This document shows positions 22,812-29,367 of a DNA stretch of 33,104 bases, one piece after another (positions within the stretch are counted from its first letter, which is position 1; each line of letters opens with the position of its first letter). Below the pieces are notes generated by a model. It was not told the origin of the DNA, ran no database searches, and saw nothing but the letters and a program-made list of their open reading frames with translations. Position numbers and translations under genes: made by a program. Source of the DNA: an uncultured Atopobiaceae bacterium (GTDB taxonomy: Bacteria; Actinomycetota; Coriobacteriia; Coriobacteriales; Atopobiaceae); the NCBI GenBank assembly GCA_944320975.1, contig CALUJM010000024.1:1-33104 (forward strand), written 5' to 3'.

Positions 22812-22888
22812 CCTGGACGCCGACGGCCGCCCCGTGGCGGAGCCGCTCGCCTAGAGCAGCCGCAACGTCCCAGAGGGAAGATGCGCGC
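22812..22888. repeat. Duplicated segment, copy B: FAD-gene tail next to intact xre
   Basis: This copy repeats the last codons of the FAD gene ([16 protein letters not shown]), directly after the IS30 target duplication, then continues into the intact minus-strand xre gene. The FAD and xre stop codons overlap in CTAG here, as they do in copy A with the xre relic. The layout indicates that FAD and xre were once convergent neighbours. Confidence 0.85.
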
Positions 22889-23159
22889 TGATCTCAAGGG
22901 TTCCACCCAGAGCGGCAATGTAGCGCTTTAAGGTATCGATCTTGAGCAGATCAAGCCGCCCGTTCTCGATGTCCGAGATACGCCTCTGGCTCACGCCCAT
23001 GTCCCGTGAGAGCTCAGCCTGCGTCACGTCACGGCTCTTCCGTGCCTGCATGAGGTTATACGTCTTGATTTTCTCCTCTGTCGCCCGAAGCGCCTCCTCC
23101 TTCAGCTCAGAAGAGATGCCGCGGCTGGCAACGTAGTCTTCAAATGAAAGCGCCGTCAC
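22851..23159 (-). CDS. XRE-family antitoxin (HigA-like)
   Basis: The 102-residue protein has a helix-turn-helix at about residues 44-70 (DVTQAELSRDMGVSQRRISDIENG), followed by TLKRYIAALGGTLEIS. This is the pattern of HigA-type antitoxins paired with upstream HigB (DUF891/Gp49) toxins. It starts at GTG with a 4-bp overlap (GTGA) with the truncated toxin gene and a GGAGGGAG site inside that gene. The palindrome at 23407-23440 is its likely autoregulatory operator. It appears intact although its toxin partner is shortened. Confidence 0.85.
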   Translation of the reverse strand: MTALSFEDYVASRGISSELKEEALRATEEKIKTYNLMQARKSRDVTQAELSRDMGVSQRRISDIENGRLDLLKIDTLKRYIAALGGTLEISAHLPSGTLRLL

Positions 23160-23365
23160 TTCTCACTCCCTCCGGGCGATGCGGGACGCAGTTCCTTCAT
23201 GTTGGGAAACCTCGAGTGCTCGACTGTGTCGACAAGCGGCCTACCCAATGCCGGTCCCTCATCAGAAAGCACCGAAAGCGCCGCCCACACATAGGCAATG
23301 GTCCGATCGTCCTGCCCGTCGAGCCACTGCCGGATGCGTCCTACGTCGATCTCCCACTTCCCCAT
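23156..23365 (-). pseudogene. Truncated HigB-like (DUF891/RelE superfamily) toxin
   Basis: The 69-residue product begins MGKWEIDVGRIRQWLDGQDD and continues through GPALGRPLVDTVEHSRFPNMKELRPASPGGSE, then stops. Full-length members of this family are about 110-120 residues and continue from this ELRPGSxGRSE segment into the beta-sheet with the active-site residues (RVLFAFDP-type). That second half is missing. The stop overlaps the antitoxin start by 4 bp, so the deletion appears to be in frame and kept the coupling. The product is probably non-toxic. The start at 23365 has an AGAAAGG site. Confidence 0.75.
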
Positions 23366-23406
23366 AATATACCCTTTCTATTCTACTCTGGAAGGGTAAG
23401 AAACTA

Positions 23407-23440
23407 GAACAAGTGTACCATAGCATCAGTACATTTGTTC
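23407..23440. promoter_or_regulatory. Palindromic operator of the higB-xre module
   Basis: GAACAAGTGTAC (23407-23418) and GTACATTTGTTC (23429-23440) are 12-bp inverted arms with one mismatch and a 10-base spacer. The site lies 42-75 bases upstream of the toxin start in an AT-rich patch. Such sites are typical for dimeric XRE antitoxins repressing their own operon. Confidence 0.75.
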
Positions 23441-23514
23441 TATACTTGAGAGCATGGACTTCCCACATCCACCTGTAATGAGACTGCCCCCGACAGCCCG
23501 ACAGCCCGGCGGTA

Positions 23515-23626
23515 CGCTATCGAAAGCGCCGCCATGGCACGTTTGCGCACGGTTTTTCGGGCGTTTGCTATCAAATCAGGCGCTGTGGCACGCCGTCCGC
23601 TGCCACGGCGCCATTTTTGATAGCGC
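23515..23626. repeat. 113-bp palindromic intergenic repeat, copy 2
   Basis: This copy is about 90% identical to 20257-20369, with the same GCTATCGAAAGCG start and TTTTTGATAGCGC end, and lies just beyond the hisF stop. Both copies sit at the 3' end of a minus-strand gene, which suits a terminator-like or transposon-derived repeat. Confidence 0.85.
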
Positions 23627-23673
23627 CCCCGGCGCCCCCGGAGCCCCGGGCCGAGAAGAACGAGCAGCCGAAA

Positions 23674-24441
23674 CTAGAAGTCCAGCCTCACGGGGATGCC
23701 CTGGCTGGCCATGTACTCCTTGACCTGGCGGATCGTGAACGTGCCAAAGTGGAAGACGCTCGCAGCCAGCACCGCGTCCGCCTCGCCCTCGATGATGCCC
23801 TCGGCGAAGTGCTCGAGCGTGCCCACACCGCCCGAAGCGATCACCGGGATGGGCACGGCGCGCGCCACCGCGCGGGTGAGCGCGAGGTCGAAGCCGTCCT
23901 TGGTGCCGTCGCGGTCCATGCTCGTGAGCAAGATCTCGCCGGCACCGCGACGCGCGGCCTCCTCCGCCCAGGCCACGGCGTCGATGCCCGTAGCCACGCG
24001 GCCGCCCGCGAGGTAGACCTCCCACTTGTCAGCCGCGCCCACGCGCTTGGCGTCGATCGCGCAGATGACGGCCTGCGAGCCAAAGGCCGTGGCTGCAGCC
24101 GTGATGAGGCTCGGGTCCTTGACCGCTGCGGAGTTGAGCGAGACCTTGTCCGCGCCGGCGGCGATCATCTCGCGGCAGGAGGCCACGTCGCGGAAGCCCC
24201 CGCCCACCGTGTAGGGGATGCGCAGCTCGGCGGAGGCGCGGCTGGCCAGGTCGATCTTGGTGGCGCGGTCGTCCGAGGTGGCGGTGATGTCCAGGAAGAC
24301 CACCTCGTCGGCACCCTCGGCGTCGTAGCGGCGGGCCAGCTCGACGGGGTCGCCCGCGTCGCGCAGGCCGACGAAGTTGACGCCCTTCACCACGCGCCCG
24401 TCCTTCACGTCCAGGCAGGGAATGACTCTCTTGGTGAGCAT
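23674..24441 (-). CDS. hisF: Imidazole glycerol phosphate synthase cyclase subunit
   Basis: The 255-residue beta-alpha barrel has [16 protein letters not shown] with catalytic D11, [24 protein letters not shown] and [26 protein letters not shown] carries the second catalytic Asp near residue 130, and VIASGGVGT is a phosphate-binding loop. With HisH it makes IGP and AICAR in histidine synthesis. The ATG at 24441 has an AGGA site. HisF normally precedes hisI-hisE; here it is separated from them by the accessory block at 18.7-23.6 kb. Confidence 0.96.
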   Translation of the reverse strand: MLTKRVIPCLDVKDGRVVKGVNFVGLRDAGDPVELARRYDAEGADEVVFLDITATSDDRATKIDLASRASAELRIPYTVGGGFRDVASCREMIAAGADKVSLNSAAVKDPSLITAAATAFGSQAVICAIDAKRVGAADKWEVYLAGGRVATGIDAVAWAEEAARRGAGEILLTSMDRDGTKDGFDLALTRAVARAVPIPVIASGGVGTLEHFAEGIIEGEADAVLAASVFHFGTFTIRQVKEYMASQGIPVRLDF

Positions 24442-24779
24442 GGGCGTCCTTTCGCCGGTCCTTCGTGGGCCCATCATAGCGTGGCCCGGGCGCGCGCCGG
24501 CCGCCGCGTCCCGAGGTTGTTACATGACGGGGCAGACGCCGCGGGGCGGCGGGCGTCAATCGTTCTTGTCCCCTCAGGAGGCCAACAACGCCGGCCCATG
24601 CCGGATTCAGACGCATTTCGGTCCCGTTCTTGTCTCCTGCAGGGGACAAGAACGGGCCCGCATCAGGGAGCCGAGAATAACCTGGCCGCCCATCCTCGGC
24701 ACGCGCCGGCCCAGACACGGCACCATAAGGAGTTCGTCGTCAGGCGGCTCTCGGGCGTTGGCGGATTCGCGGTCATGTC
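24442..24779. other. Non-coding spacer between hisF and IS256
   Basis: I see no credible gene in these 338 bases. They hold the hairpin at 24623-24656 and a partial copy of one arm at 24561-24574 (CGTTCTTGTCCCCT). The hisF promoter is expected near 24450-24530, but I cannot identify clear boxes. Confidence 0.5.
24623..24656. repeat. 34-bp palindrome with GGGACA core
   Basis: CCCGTTCTTGTCTCC and GGGGACAAGAACGGG are inverted 15-bp arms with one wobble pair and a TGCA centre. It resembles the other GGACA-type palindromes in the window in size and in placement upstream or between genes. Confidence 0.75.
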
Positions 24780-26114
24780 GGTACCGTCAAGATTCTTGCG
24801 CACTTTCGGACAGCCCTATATGCCCGCCTCCCGGTGCGCCTCCTCCAGCAGCGTCACGTCCAGGTAGCGGCGGGACCCCCACTCGCTCTCCGCGACGTAC
24901 TTGAGCCGCGCGGTCACGAGCATGAGGGCGGAGTTCCCGTCGGGGAACGTCCCCACCACCCTCGTCCTGCGTCGGATCTCCCGGTTGAGGCGCTCGATGG
25001 CGTTGTTGGTGCGTATGCGCCGCCAGTGCTCGCGGGGGAAGCGCGTGTAGGTCAGGGTCTCGGCGAAGCCCTCGCGTACCACCCTGGCGGCCTCCCTGAG
25101 CCTCGAGGCCTCCAGCTCGGACGCGACCTCGAGCGCCTTGGCCTCGGCCGCCTCGCGCGACTCCATCGCATGGATGGCCCTCGGCATCGCGGCGACCCTC
25201 GGCCACTTGGACTTGGGCACCCTGGCCAGCACGTTGCGGTAGAAGCGGGCGGTGCACCTCTGGTGCGCCGCCCCCGGGAACACCTCGGCGATCGAGCCGA
25301 CCATCCCGGCCGCCTTGCCGCCGGCGAGCATGCGCACGCCGCGCAGCCCGCGCGACCTCAGCCACGAGAGGAACTCCCGCCAGCACTCCGAGGACTCGGT
25401 GTAGCCCTCCGCGGCGCCTATGACCTCGCGGTAGCCGTCGTCGTTGACCCCTATCGCCACCATCACGGCGACGTTCTCGTATGAGCCTCCCCAGCTGCGC
25501 CTGAGGTAGATGCCGTCGACGCAGGCGTAGGGGTAGGCGCGCTCGAGGGGGCGGTTGCGCCACTCCTCGACCGAGGCGAACGCCTTCTCGTCGAGGTTCG
25601 AGGCGGTGGCGGCCGAGACGCTGGAGCCCCAGAGGATCTCGGAGACGTCCTCTATCCTGCGGGTCGAGACCCCGGCGAGGCACGTCTCGATCATGGCCTC
25701 CTCGACGCTCGTCTCCCGGCGCCGGTAGCGCTCGATGATCGCCGTGGTGAACCGCATGCCCTTGAGCTTGGGCATGCGGATCGCGGCCTCGCCGGACGTC
25801 GTCGTGAGCTTGCGCTCGTAGTGCCCGGCGCGATAGGCCTCCCTTCCTGCCGTCCTCTCGTAGCGCTCGGCGCCGACCAGGTCGTCTGCCTCCTCGTCCA
25901 GCAGTCCGTCCGGCATCTCCTCGACGGTCCTCCTGACGAGCTCGCGCAGGTCCGCCTTCAGCGACTCCTCGTTCAAGGATACAATGGGTTCGGGCATGGC
26001 TCCTCCAGCGTGTTTCTTGTCTCGACAACTCGAATCATACCGGGGCGGGCCGTGCCCTCCTTCCTATCTGGACGCCATTCCGCTGTCAAAGTGCGCAAGA
26101 AATTGTACGTTACC
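24780..26114. mobile_element. IS256-family insertion sequence
   Basis: The element spans about 1.33 kb, normal for IS256. Inverted ends share GGTA, CGT and the perfect 12-bp core TTCTTGCGCACTTT at the left (from 24780) and right (ending 26114), continuing into GACAG after a two-base shift. One transposase gene fills the inside on the minus strand. I find no convincing 8-9 bp target duplication (GTCATGTC at the left against TCGGCGAG at the right), so the insertion may be old or followed by a rearrangement. Confidence 0.82.
24816..25997 (-). CDS. IS256-family transposase with altered catalytic residue
   Basis: The 393-residue protein has full family length and motifs: D161 (CVDGIYLRRSWGG) and E335 (TNNAIERLNREIRRRTRVVG). 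The second catalytic Asp, expected at 227 from the IS256 D167/D233/E341 spacing, is Gly in LAGGKAAGMV. The Cys/His motif usually reading RCxVHxxRN is RCTARFYRN, with His replaced by Arg. Both changes are single A-to-G steps on the coding strand (GAC to GGC, CAC to CGC). The frame is intact, but catalysis is probably lost. The ATG at 25997 has a GGAGGAG site. Confidence 0.93.
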   Translation of the reverse strand: MPEPIVSLNEESLKADLRELVRRTVEEMPDGLLDEEADDLVGAERYERTAGREAYRAGHYERKLTTTSGEAAIRMPKLKGMRFTTAIIERYRRRETSVEEAMIETCLAGVSTRRIEDVSEILWGSSVSAATASNLDEKAFASVEEWRNRPLERAYPYACVDGIYLRRSWGGSYENVAVMVAIGVNDDGYREVIGAAEGYTESSECWREFLSWLRSRGLRGVRMLAGGKAAGMVGSIAEVFPGAAHQRCTARFYRNVLARVPKSKWPRVAAMPRAIHAMESREAAEAKALEVASELEASRLREAARVVREGFAETLTYTRFPREHWRRIRTNNAIERLNREIRRRTRVVGTFPDGNSALMLVTARLKYVAESEWGSRRYLDVTLLEEAHREAGI

Positions 26115-26414
26115 TCGGCGAGCCCGAGCGTCGCGAACGCGTCTTGCTGTACAGTGTCCATTGCGGTCTCCGTTCCCTCGAATCCTTCTCTTGGTCGAAA
26201 GAGATTCTAGGGCGGAGGCCGTTCCTATGTCGGGTCTCCCTTACACCACAATTCGCGACGCGATCAAAACCTGGCGAGAAGAACCTCGGCTCCGCACTTG
26301 GATACCGCCAAGAAAATAGGGGCACTCCCCGAAGGAAGCCCCCCTTTAAAACGGCAAGCCGTTTTTCATAGTGAGGGTAATGTACCCGTTTCGAGGCCTT
26401 GAGGCAAGAGTAAA
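26115..26414. other. Non-coding spacer right of IS256
   Basis: The spacer holds no complete gene. On the minus strand, an ATG at 26161 with a good GGAG site opens a short frame (MDTVQQDAFATLGLAEV) that runs into the IS256 end at 26114, possibly the start of a gene cut by the insertion. The rest holds the terminator at 26348-26366 and a GC-rich inverted repeat (GGGGCACTCCCC...GCCCCCC) just beside it. Confidence 0.4.
26348..26366 (-). terminator. Intrinsic terminator after the Abi gene
   Basis: AAAACGGC and GCCGTTTT pair perfectly around AA, flanked by T and A runs on both strands, so it can work in both directions. It lies 49 bases past the Abi stop. Confidence 0.85.
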
Positions 26415-27374
26415 CTACTCTTCACCATTCGGACTCAGATACCATCCGCTCACCATCGCCTCGATGAAAGCGAAGCCGGTGAGCACAAGACCGCCCGGCT
26501 CGTAGTAATCACTATGCTTTGCCATGCGCTTTACGAGTTCCTCAAGTCTCAGTGCCCTATGCCTAACGACGCCTCCGGAGGCAATGTGACTGTGGAGGAA
26601 GAGAGTCGTCGCCATCTGCTGGAATCTCTCGTTGCTCATCTTGGTCCGTCTGGCATCCCGGCGAACGCCAATCTCTCCGAGCCCCCTCGTCACGGCAGCA
26701 CGCGCCTGATGGGTTGCCCCGCCGGCCTTCATGTCGTTGATGATGCAGCTGTTGTGTGCGCAAGCATTTCGAAGGCCCTTCACGCTCTGCAGCAAATAGA
26801 ACCTGTCGAGAAGATCGTTGTCATCGAACCTCTCTGCGCAAAAGCGAACAAAGTGCGTGAAGCGGCCGAAGGGAATGACCTCAAAGAACTCCCATACCGG
26901 GTAGTCCGAGCTCGGATGCCTTTCGATGAGGCCGCGGGTGTAGGGACTGGAGAGACCTCGTTTTATTTCAGAGATGACCGAGTTGGTACCATCTGACTTC
27001 CAGAACCTGCCGAGAAAATCCTGGACTATGCCGTAGCCGTCCTCGTCGTGTCCCTCAATCGTGCCAAGCAGGCCCATCTTTGAGAAGTGCTCGATGTCAA
27101 GCGTTAACGGGAGGAGCTCATTTCTCAGGTACATGTCAATGACAGAGAGGTCAACCAGCATGGCGAAGTCGAGGTTAATGTATTGGTCGTCCGCCTCTCC
27201 CCCAACCCGTTTGGCAAAATTAGACCTGTACGACCTCAGGCGGAAGTAAGAATTGTTCTCACGCAGATAGCTCTCAGCGTCAGCCTCCGACCATATCTCA
27301 AACCTAACCCCCTTCGACAACAGGTGCTCAACCTGTTTGCGCGGGGTCAGCCAGGGCTTCCTACCTGCGGACAA
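26415..27374 (-). CDS. Abi_2-family abortive infection protein (AbiD/AbiF-like HEPN)
   Basis: The 319-residue protein matches Abi_2: KPWLTPRKQVEHLLSKGVRF, SYLRENNSYFRLRSYRSNF, MYLRNELLPLTLDIEHFSK, DYPVWEFFEVIPFGRFTHF and GLRNACAHNS. R202 to H207 form the R-x4-H HEPN RNase motif. Family members stop phage growth by sacrificing or arresting the infected cell, and the fold is shared with Cas13-type HEPN nucleases. The start is TTG at 27374 with a strong GGAGG site 5 bases upstream; no better ATG exists. It lies downstream of the RloA/RloB-like genes, last in the defence gene series. Confidence 0.9.
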   Translation of the reverse strand: MSAGRKPWLTPRKQVEHLLSKGVRFEIWSEADAESYLRENNSYFRLRSYRSNFAKRVGGEADDQYINLDFAMLVDLSVIDMYLRNELLPLTLDIEHFSKMGLLGTIEGHDEDGYGIVQDFLGRFWKSDGTNSVISEIKRGLSSPYTRGLIERHPSSDYPVWEFFEVIPFGRFTHFVRFCAERFDDNDLLDRFYLLQSVKGLRNACAHNSCIINDMKAGGATHQARAAVTRGLGEIGVRRDARRTKMSNERFQQMATTLFLHSHIASGGVVRHRALRLEELVKRMAKHSDYYEPGGLVLTGFAFIEAMVSGWYLSPNGEE

Positions 27375-27470
27375 TTGCCCTCCTTCAAAAGTCGTATGTC
27401 AGGTCTCTTGTGCAGAGTACTATAGCGGATTGCCCTCTTCGGAAAGAGCCGGGAGACCGTCCATCGCGAC

Positions 27471-27728
27471 CTAGTTATAGTGCCGCCCGTCCTCAGCATC
27501 ATACGCACGAAAATAATCACCGGTGCGGTCACACCTGTTAACCGCCAGATACTTGGGGAGCCCCTTTCTGTTCAACAGTGCAACAAGAAAAGAGAAGTAC
27601 AGTCGCTCGGTATGCTCTCCCTCATAGAGAAGATAGAGACGGCGTCGCGGCTCGATGGGCTCCCCCAAGTCCGAGCGGCGCCCCCAGACCTCGATGTTAT
27701 TCAGCGGGGGCATCGCAGCCTCCTCCAA
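27471..27728 (-). pseudogene. RloB-like fragment (N-terminal part)
   Basis: The 85-residue product contains RRRLYLLYEGEHTERLYFSFLVALLNRKG, close to the E-G-x-x-T-E-x-x-Y-F signature at the start of RloB, a Toprim-related partner of RloA ATPases. RloB proteins are usually about 200 residues; this one stops after DGRHYN, so the rest is missing. It overlaps the end of the ATPase gene by 17-32 bp (starts at 27713 or 27728), the expected RloA-RloB order. I treat it as a remnant; a short functional form is possible but not supported. Confidence 0.55.
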
Positions 27729-29082
27729 GGACCGCCTCGTTAAGCACGGGGACGCCGCCGTATCTCCCCTCCCAATACCGCTTCTCCACCGAGGTCTCCG
27801 TCTTCACGTCGCCAAAGGCGTCGAGCGAGTAGAGCCTCGAGCCCTCGGTGGTCTTCCGCTCCACGAACCAGATCTCGTCCTTGCGCAGGAGCTCGCGATC
27901 CATGAGGGCATCCTCGTGCGTCGTGCAGATGAGCTGCACCTTATCTTGAGCATGAACCCTGTTGAACAGCTCGACGAGGTGCTTGCTGAGCATGGGGTGG
28001 AGGCTCCGGTTGATCTCGTCGATGACGAACACAGCGCCGCGGTCGTTGGTCAGGAGGAGGTCGATGAAGTCGAAGAGCCTCTGGGTTCCGTCGGACTCCT
28101 CGGCAAACTCGTAGGTGCTCAGCGAGTCCTCGTGGCGGAGGCATATCTTCTCCATCACGGGCTCGTCACCCTTCACCGAGGTGACGATGATGTATGCGCT
28201 GTCGGAGCGTATCGTGATGTTGTTCACCTCAGAACCGTTTGCCAGCATATCTGAGAGAAGGACTTTCACCTGTCCAACAAGCGGAGGTGGTAGGAGCTCG
28301 TTGAGCTCAGCCATCGTGATTTTCTCGCGCTTCACCTCATTGATACCGGTGTCAAAGCCCGAAAGAAGCTCCGAGATAATCTCCAGCTGATTGCCCCTCA
28401 GATAGACCTCCGTCTGCGGGGTGTGGTCACCAGCGCCAATGACGCGGATGCTTCTCACCAAGAATGAATAGGCCCTCTCAAATAACGAGAAGAACGATTT
28501 CTCGGCATATTTCTTTCCCCTGTTAAGCTCGGAGAGAAAGAGTCGGTCGGAAGCGCCCGAAAAGTCACTGGCATAGAGCTCGAAGCGATAGCGCTCGTTG
28601 TCCTCAAGCGTGAGGCCATCCCCCAAGGCGGGCGCATCGGATCCGTTGCGCTCATAGACCTTCTGCTGAGCCCATGCTCCTCACCTGCCCGGCTCAAGGC
28701 GATACAGCCACTCGGAGGATACCTCTCGTTCGGCAAGAACCGCGGAGAATCCATAGTCGAAGAACTCCCCGTCTACCTCGAACAAAAGGTCGAAGACACT
28801 CTCCTCGGTCCTGCCGTCATCACCAATCTTGCAGTACGAGCTTGACGCGTCGAGGGGAAGGGCCCCCGTCTTGAGAGCTGACTGGACGAAAGCGAAGGCC
28901 TTGTGCAGGTTGGATTTACCGGAGGCGTTCGCGCCGTAAATGACCGCGTTGCGCAGGACCTTCATCTCCCCAAACCTGACCACGTGGCTGGGAAGAGCGC
29001 GAACCTTGGTGGAAGAAACCAGGTCAATAGTCACGGCGTTCTTGAACGACTTGAAGTTCTTCAGAGACATTTTTAAGAGCAT
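27697..29082 (-). pseudogene. RloA-like AAA ATPase interrupted by an in-frame TGA
   Basis: From the ATG at 29082 (GAGGCGG site) the frame encodes MLLKMSLKNFKSFKNAVTID and Walker A GANASGKS at 50-57, and reaches a TGA at 28681-28683 after 133 residues (EWLYRLEPGR-stop). The same frame then continues without shift (GAWAQQKVYERNG) to 27697, with SDGTQRLFDFIDLLL, Walker B VFVIDEI, CTTHED and the C-terminal YWEGRYGGVPVL. Together it is 461 codons, the size of the intact paralogue next to it (447). One substitution, e.g. CGA to TGA, explains the break. Unless TGA is read through, the protein is split into an ATP-binding half and a half lacking a clear start. Confidence 0.88.
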
Positions 29083-29135
29083 GATTCCGCCTCGATTCGC
29101 ATCGCTCAACGCACGGCAGCACTTGTGATGCGTCC

Positions 29136-29188
29136 ATAATAACGGATGATTGACGGGATTCGTCAATTCTTTTGACGAATCCCGTCAA
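29136..29188 (-). promoter_or_regulatory. Candidate promoter overlapped by paired palindromes upstream of the split ATPase
   Basis: TTGACGGGATTCGTCAA (29150-29166) is followed, after 5 bases, by its exact reverse complement at 29172-29188; each 17-mer also has inverted ends (TTGACG, CGTCAA). On the minus strand, TTGACG (29161-29166) and TATTAT (29136-29141) look like -35 and -10 boxes with a long 19-base spacing, 54 bases upstream of the ATG. Binding to the palindromes would block this promoter. Confidence 0.6.
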
Positions 29189-29367
29189 CCGGGGTTTGCG
29201 ACAGGTATCCCTGAGATGGTTTCTTGCCGTCCCACTGCGAGCCGGCATGCGCTCTGACGAGAAGAGCGGCGCCATTAGTCACCCCCTGAAATCGACACCC
29301 AGGCTCATGTCCGAAAGTCAGAGTTGACTAAACACCGGTCTTCCTGCTCAGCGTGTCGTTCTTGCGC
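29189..29367. other. Spacer between the two ATPase genes
   Basis: I see no gene and no convincing structure in this stretch between the stop of the second ATPase and the palindromic promoter of the first. Confidence 0.4.

Larger units (their letters stand above)
21145..22812. mobile_element. Complete IS30-family insertion sequence with 13-bp target duplication
   Basis: The 13-bp direct repeat GCGGCGGCCGCCC occurs at 21145-21157 and 22800-22812 and contains the palindrome GGCGGCCGCC. Imperfect terminal inverted repeats of 24 bp (20 of 24 matching) lie just inside, at 21161-21184 and 22771-22794, with shared TCAGCGA and ACACC blocks. A subterminal palindrome (TCAGCGAGACA with TGTCTCGCTGA) follows the left repeat. 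The element body is about 1.64 kb and holds one intact transposase gene. Preference for palindromic targets is known in the IS30 family. Confidence 0.88.

Noticed and set aside
24787..26028. A 413-codon minus-strand frame covering the IS256 transposase
   Set aside because: It is Arg/Gly/Ala-rich, with no homology, in a different frame from the transposase that has the DDE motifs and ribosome site.
28681..28683. Selenocysteine at the in-frame TGA of the split ATPase
   Set aside because: The family has no conserved Cys/Sec at this position and I see no convincing downstream SECIS-like hairpin. A nonsense change is simpler.
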